A stretch of 64,000 bases of DNA, taken from Mortierella alpina. Taxonomy: Eukaryota > Mortierellomycota > Mortierellomycetes > Mortierellales > Mortierellaceae. Every line of letters starts with the position of its first letter. The first letter of the stretch is position 1. The stretch spans positions 496,001 to 560,000 of the forward strand of contig JANATF010000015.1 of the NCBI GenBank assembly GCA_029449245.1, read 5' to 3'. The notes under the pieces were generated by a model, which was given only the letters and a program-made list of their open reading frames with translations, did not search any database and was not told the DNA's origin. Made by a program: the position numbers and the translations under genes. Below are positions 21,663 through 32,939 of the stretch, piece by piece.

Positions 21663-24372
21663 TTAGAACTTGATGGTTCCCAGATCAAAGGTTTCGTAGT
21701 CCTTGGGGTAAGCGCCAGGAGTGAGCTTTCTCTGCGATGCAACCACGACCTGGTATGAGCCTGAGGCCAATGCCGTAGGCTCGGTTGAGTTGGCGGTGGC
21801 GAGGACATTGCCGGTCCAGACCCAGGGGCTGAAGACCATATGGCCGTTGTCGTCAACGTTCTTCTGACGACCGGTGGATCCAACGGCAGAGCCAGAGGTC
21901 TTGGTGCTCATATATCCAACGAAGGTTTTCTTGATGGCGTCAAAGACGCGAATCTCGAACGAAGGCGTGTGAGAGCCAAGGCGGGTCAGAACAACAGGGG
22001 TGTAGGTCTTCATGTCAAATTTGAATTCGCCCTTGGGAATGTCGGTCAGGTTGCCAGCAGCGTTCACAGCTTGAAGGATAGGGAAGCCCTTGTCAGTGTC
22101 CATGATGGGAACCTTGCTGACGTCGCCCTTGAGGCCGGTGTAAGGGACCTGAACAGCGACCGAGCCCTTGGAGGATGGCGTGGCAACAACGTATCCAGAA
22201 TAGATGGGGAACTGAGCGGCCTTGCCTGCCTTGGGCTCCTTGAAGCTAAGCGTAATCTTGACAGACTTGCCGGCAGGGATCTTGACCTTTCCTTGAGAGA
22301 ACGTCACCGAGGCATAGTCGGCCTCGATCAAGGGCGTGGGCAGAGGGAAGGAGTTGCCAGTGGGGTACGAGTTGAGGGCATCAGCAGGGACGTGTGTGAG
22401 TGTGTAGGTCTCTGTGCGCTTGCCATTGTTCTTGAGAGTGATCTTGACAGACTTTTGGAGGTGGTTGGTATCCAAGAGGTCGATATGATCAGGGGTGATA
22501 GAGGAAGTGGTCTCGATGGCTCGGAGAACGTTGATCAGACCACCACCTTGCTTGGCAACAGACGTGAAAGACTTGGAGCCATAGTTCTTGGAGATGGTGG
22601 CAGTGTTCTTGAACACCTTGCGGATCTCATCACCACGGGGCTTTGCATGCTTGGCCTGCATGTACAAAGCGTGAGAACCAGCAACATAAGGTGTGGCCAT
22701 CGAGGTACCTGACATGACGGTGTAACCGCCCTTGGCAAGAGGATAGGTCGAGAGGATGTTGCCTCCAGGAGCGGCAATATCAGGCTTGGAACGAAGATCG
22801 CCGTCCAAGCCGAAAGAAGAAAAGTCCGAGGGAGAGCCACCGCCCTCAATGAGGAAGTTGGATGGCGTCTTGTTCCAGGTGAAGGTGGCCTTTGCATTCG
22901 CCTTGTAGGCAGCCAAGAGCTCTTCGCCTGCCTTGAACTCAATGGCTGCCATGGGGAAGTCGGGGTTGCCGCCAAGAGATGAGAGTCCAAAGGGAGTGCT
23001 CTGGATGAGGATACCAGCGGCACCAGCAGTTTTGGCGATGGCACCGCGGCCGCCAGACTTGCATCGGGTAACATCACCGAGAGTGAGGACGATCTTACCC
23101 TTGACGTCGATACCGGCGTAGCGGGTGTCGTCGCACCCGTCCGAGAGCGTGCCATCCTTATCAAAGATGGGGACAAGTGTGGCAGACGCAGGCAGATCGA
23201 TGTTCTTTCCCCAGGCTTCGGAAGGAGCGTAAGGGTGAAGGGCACCACCGTAGGAGAACGAGCTGTATCTGCCATCGATGTTATCGAACGAGGCGACGGA
23301 GGACGAGAGGTCACCGAGACCAGTGTCAGAGACCATCCAGACTCCTTGGGAGCCGTCGTTACCCGCAGCAGCGGCCAAGACCATTCCGCGGGCGACGAGT
23401 TTGTCACCCAGAACAGCTTGGGGGTTGGTCTTGTAAGAGGAACCACCGCCGAGGGACATGTTGATGATCTAGTAGAACAATAACATGAGCACCGATGTTA
23501 TAGTTTTAGATCTGCAAGTCAGAGCAAATCTGAAAGGATACATATTGAGGGTGGAGTCAAGGAACACTTACATCCATGCCGTCGTTGAAGGCCATCTCCA
23601 TGGCAGCCATGATCACATCGTCACCAGCGTTTCCATCGCATCCAAAGATACGGTATGCGCCAAGAGTGACCTCGGGGGCGACGCCCACAAAGGACTGAGG
23701 AGGCTTAGGGCTGGCCTTGATGTTCTGGGCATTGGCACCAATAATGCCAGCAACGTGGGATCCATGTCCCTGGCAATCCATTGGGTCGGAGTCGGGCTTG
23801 GGAGTGTTTTCGCCAGTGTAATCATCGCCGACAAAGTCCCAACCATGGGCCACACGGCAGTTCTTTCCATAGCGAGCGAAGCATCCAGCATCAGCGCCAG
23901 CTGCGGCAAAGGCGGGGTGCTTGTAGTCGATACCGGTATCAATGACTCCGACCTTGATGCCCTTTCCGGTCAGCTTGTACTTTTGGTGGACAAGATCTAC
24001 ACCGGTCATGTGGTGCAAGGAGGCCGTCTCTGGGTCCGTAGGCTTCTTGGTTCCCTTCTTGGTCTTGGGGATGGAGTGGAGAGTGATGGGCCAGACGTTC
24101 TTGACACCGGCGATGGAGGCAATGTCCTTTCCGTCATGCTTCGAGTTGACGGAGATGGCAGCTCCGTTAAAGATACCGTACTCGGTACGGACCTTGTAGT
24201 CAACGTTCTTGGTTCTCAGCGAGTTGTGAGCATCGTTGTGACGAACGCCGTCCTGATACTCAATAATGTATCCATGAGGAACAGTGCGAATGGACTCGGG
24301 GAGCTCGTGAAACTTGCCAGCCGAGACCAACGAGGCGGCAGCGAGAGTGGAGAGAATGGCGGTGATCTTCAT
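21663..24372 (-). CDS. Secreted subtilisin-like serine protease (S8) with inserted PA domain
   Basis: Two exons, 24372-23572 and 23468-21663 (phase-0 intron), encode 868 residues. A signal peptide (about 1-19) and an inhibitor-like propeptide (about 30-100) precede the catalytic domain. Catalytic residues fall in VIDTGIDYKHP (Asp about 145), DCQGHGSHVAG (His about 203), AAAGND (oxyanion Asn about 304) and SGTSMATPYVAG (Ser about 523). A protease-associated insertion of about 100 residues lies before the serine segment, and a fibronectin-III-like C-terminal region of about 300 residues follows. The layout matches minor extracellular proteases and C5a-peptidase-like fungal subtilases that digest external protein. 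A TATA-like element lies about 212 bp upstream of the ATG. Confidence 0.92.
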
Positions 24373-24583
24373 GATGTGATATTAAATTCTTAAGAGGTGT
24401 CTGTAGGAGACGTGGGGGGGCAGTTGGAAGGAGGATGGGGTACGGTAGGTAGACGGAGAGGAAGTCGAAAGTATGAAGGAGCGGCCTACGGAGTGAAGGT
24501 GGGTGAGAAGAGAAGGGTGGGTGGTGCTGGCAATGGGAGACGAAACGCTAAAGGAAACAAAAGGTGCTGCAGGCACCGTTGTG

Positions 24584-24591
24584 TATTTATA
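24584..24591 (-). promoter_or_regulatory. TATA-like element upstream of the S8 protease gene
   Basis: TATAAATA on the minus strand, about 212 bp before the protease start codon. The distance allows a leader of roughly 150-180 nt. Assigned by motif only. Confidence 0.4.
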
Positions 24592-27408
24592 CGCTACTTT
24601 TCTTCTCCATGCAGAACTGTTCCCCTGAATGATTAATAGTCTACCACACCCCCCTCGGCCGTTGAGCTCTGATTGAAGTAGGGTAAAAAATCGAACTAAT
24701 GCGTCGCAGGTAGAGCTAAACGAGTCATCTTGCTCCCATCGTATGCAGCGCCTTAACATTCAGAACATGTGGCAAAAGCCAAGAGCAAGGGCGGCTGTCT
24801 AGTCTATTCTACTCGACTGAACCATTTCTGTAGACTGTAGTCTAACATAGTGGTCAACAATGGCACAGGGGACTACACTGACCTCTAACCCAAAATGGAG
24901 CAGCTGGGCATGCTGAGGTTCAGTCCAATGGGATCCCTTCCATATTTCGCGCGCTCTTTTTTTTTCTTTTAACTTCAGTGCGTCCGACCCTGAGATGAAG
25001 GTACGCGTGCAAAGTACATCTGCAATGCATGTTTGGGCACTCCAAAGGCCTTAGATTAATGTGCTTGATCAATATCCCTTCTCTGGCACACCTTGCATGC
25101 TTTCAATTGCTTACCTGTGAAAGCGAGGGTCCATCCATCATCTGCAGCGCCTTCTAATCTCATTGTGTCTGTCACAGGGAGGGGAGTGTGAACGACGAAC
25201 AAAGCCGACACAGAGCCGGGATAATGGATCAATGCGCAAATTGATGAAAGTAGACGCACGAACATTACCTTCTCAGGTCGACTCCCTGTGCTTCGGTTCC
25301 AATTACAGTGCATAGCTTCACTGTCTTTAGTCCATCAATAATGTCAGTCGTGGCACCTTCACTCCCCAGAGGAGGTGGGCTCACCTGGCGCAATTCACCA
25401 ATTTAACCGGCAGCGACTGGCCGCAAGACGCAGGCAGGATACACCTATCTCCTTTCGGCGTCCACTTCCGACCAATCACACGTTGCTGTCGCATGGGAAA
25501 GTACATATAGTTGTTTTTTCTCAAACTACCCAGACCCTTGCATCCCAGGAGGAGTCACCGAACAACAATGGCTCTATTAAATCTGTCATGCAGTTATTTG
25601 TGTACCCAACATTGCTTGTCGCTTTTATATGATTGGGTGTCCATCTGGACTTGACACTGCCTTTTCGAAATGATTGTATACAAGTATGGCGACAGCCCTC
25701 TCGCCTTCCCTTCCAGACAAAATAGAATAGCGCGTCCTCGATCATTTGCTGTCTCTGCGTATTGCTGCGAAAGTCGACCAAAAAACTCCTCTGAGGTAGT
25801 AGTTTGAAACAGGGTCAAGGCACAAGTAAATGTACAGTACACGATCACAGGAAGACCGGAGATCTCTCTGATCTAGGAATTCAATGATACAACATCGTAC
25901 CTGTATCTGGCCCACTATTTCTTAGAGTACTACATTACTATATTGAGATTGCATACAGCCTTACTCCCAGGAGGCGTAAGAGCACGATGTTGAGGTATTT
26001 TGGAGCAAGTATCTCATGCCGATTTCGGACTCGTGAGGTGATAGGGTAGCTCTGACGAATGATACGGAGATGCTTCCTGGCGCTGCGGCGTAGTGCCGCC
26101 GTCTGGGCGACCTTTGATCGGTATCCAAATTCCAAATGTATTTGCCTCAGAGCCCGAGCCCGCTGTCGTGTGCCTTCTCGTACCGTTCTGTACAACTGTA
26201 CGCTGTACATGTATGGACTACATATGTCATGATTGTCCCTGGCAGCAGCATGATTTATGTATCTACAGTAACCCACCAACGGGGCTCACAGACGCACTTT
26301 CGTTCAGCAAATAGACCACAGTTGATGTTACGAGAGCGAACAGGCGATCGCCAGATTTCAGCAGCTAAAGTGCCGCCGAGACAAGTGCGTTAGTATAGTT
26401 AGCCACACTACGCCTCAGCCAGTGAGCCTGCGCTGACTCATGGGAAAGTAGGCGCTTTCGTGCTGGATGCGAAGGTGGACAAACCTCCGTGGAGCTTGCG
26501 TACTGTAGAGTAGATGGCTGGGACAATCTCCTCCGAGTTAATGAGGTCTGTGTATCGGTGCTACGACGCATGCAACGGCAGCGCACAGCATATCCGCTGC
26601 AATACAGGATGGGTACATGGTTCACAGCGTTCATCATTTTGGTTCGCTACCATTTTGGCCACCCGACTACAGGACAAATAACAAACATCTCCCGCGGTCA
26701 CCATCAGGTGTACTTGAAAGTAAATCTACAATCATCTTCGGCGGGGAGGCTCTTATGCATAAAAGCCTCCCAGTAGAAGGGTAATTGCCTCGTTATCATA
26801 CAAGCGGAACTGACCTTGTTAATGAGCAGCCTATCGTGAACCCGGAACAAAGAATGTAGCACATCTCATGGCGGAGAACTCTTTCACCCTAGGAATATGC
26901 GCCCTTGTTTGTGTCTAGGCTTTCACAGCTTTTGCGTGCGTGGTCTCCGTCAACTGGACTGCCTCATGAAGTATCTAGAGAGCTTTCTTGGCTCCAACTG
27001 TGTCTCATCCTGGCGCGTCCGTTTCTCTTCCGTACTTTGTCCCTTATTCCAAACCCATATAAGTACTTTGCATTTGCATGCGTTCATATTTGTCCTTTAG
27101 AGTCTTTGCTCTGCCAAAGTTTACGTTATGAGCCATTGACCTCAGCTCGGCGTCTTGGACGCGTCCTAGATTAGCCAAGCTTGGTTCCATGGACTGAAAG
27201 CGTGAACGGACAGCTTCTGGAAGTCACAAAAACTTTAAATCGCGTCCAACGCCCCTGGCAAACAAAAACAACTAATGTTCATTCTTCGTTGGCTCCATCG
27301 TTCGCACTCTCAGACCTCACGCACTCCACTGAACGACACCACCGTTACCGCCCATCCATCTGTCGAAAGAGCACTCGGGAAGCCTGCAAGCAAAGACACA
27401 AGTTGGAC
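24592..27408. other. Gene-poor intergenic stretch
   Basis: About 2.8 kb with only short random open frames in all phases and no tRNA or repeat signature, apart from a 28-bp palindrome near 26757. It may hold non-coding transcripts or old decayed elements that I cannot recognise. Confidence 0.5.
26744..26771. repeat. 28-bp near-perfect palindrome
   Basis: Arms gggaggct and agcctccc flank ttatgcataa; only one base pair of fourteen is mismatched. It can extrude as a cruciform or form an RNA hairpin. No adjacent gene explains it. Confidence 0.75.
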
Positions 27409-28119
27409 ATGGAAACGATTCTCGAAAAGCCGCGGTCAGGTCTGCCATTGAAGCAGTTGGATCAGTCGTCGCTCCACCTACTGCCATGCGGCATTCAACA
27501 TGATGGCAAGGCCAACATCTCAGGCTTCTTTTTTCTCGTCGATGGAGAATACACCTCCACATCCTCATTATCAAAGCCTGCGGATTCACCTTCAAGCATC
27601 ATGGTCGAAACACTCGAGGTCGCAAAGAGTTCGACAAAGTCAACAGCAACCGATTCGCTGACTGGCGGCGTGTGTACGACCACAGCCACTACCACCACAA
27701 CAACGACAACGTCGAAGACCGCCTCCTCTACTTCAGCATCATCAGAAGAGACCACAACTGAGTCAAAGCCATCGTCAGTACCAGAGACGTCGTTCCGTGG
27801 AAGGACACTGAAAGGCACCGTTGTCTCTGTACCTGAGGGATATATTGGTTCGATTTACAAGTCCGTCAACACCCCAGCTTCACAACACAGTAACAGTAGC
27901 AACAGTAAAGGCAATGCAATGGATCTGGACGAGGATGAAGAGTATGAGGCCATGCTGAGGGGCATGCAGGAGGAGCGCAAGACCATGAAGGCACAAGCAC
28001 AGTTCAAGGAGTTCATGATCTGGGGACATGATGAACAGCCATCGCTCACAACTGACAAGGTCGTCCGAGCCATGCAATGGATCGATATCGCCAAGGTCTT
28101 GCATGAACCGTTATGTTAG
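27409..28119 (+). CDS. Ribonuclease H2 subunit C
   Basis: A single-exon frame of 236 residues. The conserved subunit-C features are HLLPCGIQHDGKANISGFF near the N-terminus, SFRGRTLKGTVVSVPEGYIG in the centre and FMIWGHDEQPS...DKVVRAMQWIDIAKVLH at the end. A long Thr/Ser-rich insert (TTTATTTTTTTT type, about residues 65-130) splits the first two blocks. The frame is open for another 76 codons upstream, but the start at METILEKP was chosen because family similarity begins shortly after it. RNase H2 removes ribonucleotides misincorporated in DNA and RNA:DNA hybrids; subunit C is a non-catalytic scaffold with subunit B. Confidence 0.82.
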   Translation: METILEKPRSGLPLKQLDQSSLHLLPCGIQHDGKANISGFFFLVDGEYTSTSSLSKPADSPSSIMVETLEVAKSSTKSTATDSLTGGVCTTTATTTTTTTTSKTASSTSASSEETTTESKPSSVPETSFRGRTLKGTVVSVPEGYIGSIYKSVNTPASQHSNSSNSKGNAMDLDEDEEYEAMLRGMQEERKTMKAQAQFKEFMIWGHDEQPSLTTDKVVRAMQWIDIAKVLHEPLC

Positions 28120-28343
28120 CAGCAACGCAGGCACTTTCAAGTTGATGTTGTACAATATACTATGTTATTATTCCATTTCGTATTTGCGGCAATGAGCAGC
28201 AGGATGCTTGCACCAAGGTCTTGCTTCCTGGGGGCTGAGGAGCGTCCCATGGTACATTATTAGAACTAGGCAATTTGGAATGAGATGTAGATTCAAGGAA
28301 AAATGTAAGATCTGGTTAGGGTGCAGTTACTAGTATTCATCAT
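28120..28343. other. Short convergent 3' intergenic region
   Basis: The 3' ends of the RNase H2C and AP-2 mu genes meet here. No gene is seen. Confidence 0.5.
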
Positions 28344-30282
28344 TTAGCCCCACCTCCATAGAACGCCACGGGCATCATCTTGGCAAGGTGAAAAACGCCT
28401 TACTCGGATTTGGTAGCTGCCAGCCTTGGTTATGTATCGAACCCACTTGACAGAGTGGTAATTACTCTTTTCAAAGATCTTCAGGAACCGAACCAGCAGC
28501 CCAGAGGATGTGAACATCACCACTTTAAAATCCATGGTGATGGGTGGTCGAGACCAAGCCTTTTTATGGGTCATGGCTGTCAGATCTGCCTCTCCTGTTA
28601 ACGTATACTCGGCCTGGCCTTGAAACCGCGAGATTCTATCAACGAGGGAAAGAAAAGAATATGAAATTGCAGGAGTAAATATCGCGTTTTTACGAAAGAG
28701 ATCATACGGGATTTGAGGTGGAGGAGGGGATGTGGCATTCTCACGTAAGTTCATACTTCCAAACGATGGCATTCTCATCTGGGACATATTTGGCTTTGCC
28801 CGCCGAGGCTGATACTCTCACCCCGGTGGCGTTGAGGGGTGTTGGAATGTTGAGGACCACATCGTTGGCGTATAGATTGGACGAGAAATTGGCCTTGACC
28901 AAGATGCGGTACTCGATCTTTGACTTTCCAATCTCGGTCACCACTGGGTGAACCTTGAACGGCAGATTAATGTTGTCTGATGTGCGATATCTACAAGATA
29001 TTCATGATCAAAAAAGATGACAAGAGTCAAGAATAGGTCATGTGGGCCATTCCGCACTCTTGATACTGCTCGGCAAGGAAAAGCAACTACGAGTACTTGT
29101 CAAGAGCCTTACCTCATGAGCTCGAATTCGCCATCTGGGGGTACGAAGCTGATTATACGTTCGCTATCAAACTTCCCTAGCTTGACACACTGGTGGAACT
29201 GGCAGTCGTCAATCTCCACGATATCTGACCTTTTCCTAATACGCTCACCAGCAGGGAGCAAGTCAGTAGATAATGAGATTATGAGCGAAATAAACTGCAG
29301 AGTCGCAAATCCCAGCATCCCACTTCAACTAACCTCCTCTGTGATACATCCTTGCGCAGCAACACCTTTTCGTTCAGTCCAAACTTGCACTCGGGAGTTC
29401 CTGAAAGATAGGTCCTCATGAGGATTTGACCCGCCACATCCGCACGGAGCACATTTCCTTGTGCGCTCAACAACAGGTTGACAGCCTCAATGACGTCCAG
29501 AAACGCCTCGTTTTTCTTGTACTTGATGTCACTTCTTCTCCACGAGATGGCGCCCGTCGCTTGGGTCGTGATTTTTGCAGAGTCCTCCATGATGGCGCGC
29601 TTTGACTTGACGGACTCCGTTGTTATGTACAGTTTGAGTGTGTCCGCCTCACTGTTTTGAGGGTATCCAAAGTCGAGTACCTCTACAGCAGAAATATATA
29701 TTTGGATTTAGCGAGACCCAAAAAAAAGGTCCTGTTGTCCGGACAAAGAGGTTTGTGCGCAAGGTGCGTCTTACCGTCAAGCAGCTCATAGATAAGCACA
29801 AAGTTTTCCTTGACAGCCATCTCGTCTAGCTTGCCAAAATACGACCGCCCGATATTGATAATCCGGTAACAAAACTCAAAGACCAGCGCAGCATTCGCGT
29901 TCCATTTTGTGAGGGCGACGATATAGAGGTTTTCGTGGCGAACGTGGAAAAAGGAAGTTGCGCCAAAGGTGAGGATGGGCGATCGAATGTCGCTGTTGGA
30001 AATGACTTGTATGCGAAAGATATCTGCAATGGATGGCCTACACCCATAGCACAAATTGGAGAGGTTCAGGAACAGTAAGTGTCACACGAGCGGTCTTTTT
30101 TTTTTCAGGGCCTCCAAAACTTTAAAAGTGTCAAGATGGTGTGCATTTCACACAAGCAAACAAGCACCAAGAAGACAAGGAGTGGAGCTGAACTGCTTTG
30201 TTTCGTACTTGAGGTCCTGACGGTAGAGTCGAGAAATAAGAACTTCGCCCTTGTGATTGTAGATGAAAAGTGCGCTGATCAT
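28344..30282 (-). CDS. AP-2 clathrin adaptor complex, mu subunit
   Basis: Six exons: 30282-30209, 30037-29775, 29682-29334, 29235-29113, 28990-28757 and 28635-28344, giving 444 residues against about 435 in animals. The N-terminal longin-like domain begins [20 protein letters not shown]. The mu homology domain includes [60 protein letters not shown] and ends [20 protein letters not shown]. The mu2 subunit recognises Yxx-phi cargo signals and phosphoinositides during clathrin-mediated endocytosis. The extreme C-terminus is uncertain. Reading through after QIR adds about 17 residues, whereas a 50-nt intron from GTAAGG (28394) to tatggag would give a different short ending with a stop at 28330. 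Confidence 0.9.
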
Positions 30283-30777
30283 GATCTCGGTGAATTCGTT
30301 CGAATGGTGCCTGAATGTCGAAACCCTTTTTTTCTTTTTTTTTTTTTTTGCTGTGCTTCAGTATTTTATGTCGGTGTTGGAGTCAGGAGGAGAGTGTCAC
30401 TGCTGCTTCTTTTTTTTTGAGGTGTTTCCAGAGTTGCAAAGAATGGAGGGAGATTCCTGACAGAAGAAAGGACAAAGATGGAGAATGGCGCGCTCCGGAA
30501 CGGCGAGATGAAGTGCAGTGTGTGCATCGCCTTCCATAAGAGGGGACAAACGGCCAACTAGGCTAAAAATATTTTTTTTTTATTTTCTTTCAGAGCCGTT
30601 TGCCATGTGCTTCGCTCCACAATCGGGCACACATCACGATATGATTTGTTCACGCGCGTATCTTTCATGAGCACCCTACAACGAGTGTATCCGCAGCTTG
30701 TGTCGACAGCAGCGGTCGAATTGCAGTAGATAAAAGTCCAGACAAATACGATAAAGTATCCTTGTTGGCCGCAATAG
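30283..30777. other. Intergenic region between AP-2 mu and Derlin genes
   Basis: Contains T-rich runs (about 30328-30349 and 30408-30418) and A/T blocks, consistent with AP-2 mu promoter and Derlin 3' sequences. No gene is seen. Confidence 0.5.
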
Positions 30778-31832
30778 CTATCCGAGGCGGTTACCCGTGC
30801 CCCAGCGATGACCTGAAGTCTCTGCTGTTGAAGCCGGAGTCCGATAGATATTTGCTGTCGTGCCGCTGCCTGTGAATTGGGCTCCTGCAACTTCCTGACG
30901 CGGCAGCAAACTGTACAACAGTCCAGGTGTTGGAATCAGGCGAGGACCGCCCATGGATGGATAAACAGTGTCCAAAAAGTAATACAGGTGGGCTGATGCG
31001 GCTCCAATCAGCATATCCCACGGTACACGCGCTCCTCCTAGCACAAAGTTGTATGCAATCAAAACCCATGGGAAGTAACGTGCCTAACATCGGAGCTCGT
31101 AATGTTAGAAAACATAGGTTCTGCGGGCGTCTTTCATCTTTATCTTTTTATCTTTTTACTATGATCTAATCATTTGCTTACCTTGAACTGGATTCCAAAC
31201 ATAAACGAGACTATCCTCTCTGCATTGGACTGCGACCAAAGGTAGATCACTGCAATCAACATGGATTGGAACAGGTATGCAAGGCCCATGTAATGAGCCC
31301 CAAGCTAACACCACAGCAAAAAAGGCGACCCTCAGTTGTCATCCTCGGCAAAACGAAGAACCAAACAAAAAGAAGTGATGCACGTACCGCTGATGTGATA
31401 GATGTGAAGAGCACAAACCAGGCAAAGTCGGCAGATCGTCCCCCAAAGGTCGAGGTCTCCAGTTGTGATCCGTACGTGAACAAAAAGTAGAGATCAAACA
31501 GCATGTTGAAGCCAAGGCCCGTGACAAAGAATGGGGTAACTAGTCTGTGGATCTATGTTATGTAGAAGAGACGCAGAGAGAACAAGGATCGTTAGCATGC
31601 ACAACGGAAATCACACCGCAGTAGCGCCGCGTAGTTGTGGTCGAGGACTGGCCTAAACAGGTAGTGGGCGTACATTGAACTTGAAAATGATCGCGGACCA
31701 GTCAAGGTAGAGATATCTATGGGGGATAAAGCCCATGGAGGTGCCCAGGGAGAGGAGGATCGTGGCGGTGAGCATGGCTCTAGTGACCAGAGGAATGCTC
31801 TTGTACGCGGCAAGGAGCTCGTTCTCGGCCAT
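30778..31832 (-). CDS. Derlin family protein (ERAD channel component)
   Basis: Four phase-0 exons: 31832-31674, 31552-31388, 31304-31182 and 31083-30778, giving 250 residues. Membrane segments and loops follow the Derlin/rhomboid-like order: VTRAMLTATILLSLGTSMGF, LVTPFFVTGLGFNMLFDLYF, the GSQLETSTFGGRSADFAW loop, GLAYLFQSMLIAVIYLW, then GGARVPWDMLIGAASAHLYY. Derlins are catalytically dead rhomboid homologues in the ER membrane that help move misfolded proteins to p97/Cdc48 for degradation. The tryptophan of the usual L1 WR motif appears as His here (NIHRLVTP). The start codons of this gene and prefoldin 4 are about 330 bp apart in divergent orientation. Confidence 0.9.
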
Positions 31833-32163
31833 GACTGTATGCGGTTCCCGAGTCGATGGCTAGAAGGATGCGAGGTGTCGAGAGCACGCGAAGGCGACGA
31901 GTGCGAGGAAGAGAGAGGAGATGCAGACAACGAAGAATAGGAAGGAAAGGACGGCGACGAAGAAATGGAGATGCAGATGAACACGACGGTGTGCTTGCAA
32001 AGTGCATACAATATGTCCGCAGCCAGTCGACGCATCAAACGTGTCTGCAGTCCACCCCTCTCCACACAGTCTACGTCACATTTGCCTTGCGCGATGTTAA
32101 CCTTGCTTGGATCACTTTCCTCTCATCCCAGTGCTTTCACATCTCACACTTCACACATCCACG
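31833..32163. promoter_or_regulatory. Shared divergent promoter region, Derlin / prefoldin 4
   Basis: 331 bp separate the two start codons. The region must hold both promoters, but no TATA box or clear binding site stands out. Confidence 0.5.
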
Positions 32164-32877
32164 ATGCGCATGGTACCGTTGATTGTCGCCATCCATTGCA
32201 AGAGATAGCCGGCCTACAAGTATAAGGACCGCCGCTTTTGGGCAACAACTCCAGTTACTCATCCATCCATCCTTTTTGTTCACTGTGATCGATAGCTTGA
32301 AAAGGACGAGGAGGAGGGTGACATCCAGGTCTCATGGCAGGATCAGCAAAACATCAACACTTTCAGCAAATACAACGCCAGACTGCAGGATCTGGAGGAG
32401 GACTATGAAACCAAGAAGGTAGAGTCCCTGCTGTGCAAGAGGCATCCTGCAGCTCTTTTTCGCCTAGATTCAACGCCGTGTTACTGAAAAGCCAGTAAAC
32501 ACATTCTGTGATAGACCGAGAAGGAATACCTCGACGATCTCGCGTCAGAACTCGAGCTGGCAGATGAGGATGAACCCGTCAAGTAAGCAATCCTTCTCTC
32601 TGTAGCGGCAACTGGATCAATCGCCCTTCAGTGGTTATGCGCCTCAGATACAATGTCTAACTAATGTCTCGATCATCCTAGGTACCGCATCGGAGAGGCC
32701 TTTGTATCACTCTCACTGGAAGCTGCTCAGGAACGGATCACTAATTCACAGGAGGAGCTCGACAAAGAGATTGCTGCTTTGAAGTTGCAGATGGACGATG
32801 CAGTGGAGAAGATGGACGCACTCAAGAAGGTCCTTTACGCTCGTTTCGGCAACGCCATCAATCTTGAGAAGGAGTAA
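32164..32877 (+). CDS. Prefoldin subunit 4
   Basis: Exons 32164-32172, 32296-32418, 32515-32582 and 32682-32877 encode 131 residues. The beta-type prefoldin fold is clear: SWQDQQNINTFSKYNARLQ, EKEYLDDLASELELADEDEP, YRIGEAFVSLSLEAAQERI and the C-terminal helix ending YARFGNAINLEKE. Prefoldin is a hexameric cytosolic chaperone that passes nascent actin and tubulin to the CCT chaperonin. The proposed first exon supplies only ATG-CGC-ATG before a GTACCG donor. It is the only nearby start giving the right frame, length and phase, but it needs transcript support. Confidence 0.87.
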
Positions 32878-32939
32878 CGACTTTTGGGGCACGAAAAGGA
32901 CGAGACAATAAAAAACTGAACACCCGCAGCAGTACAAGC

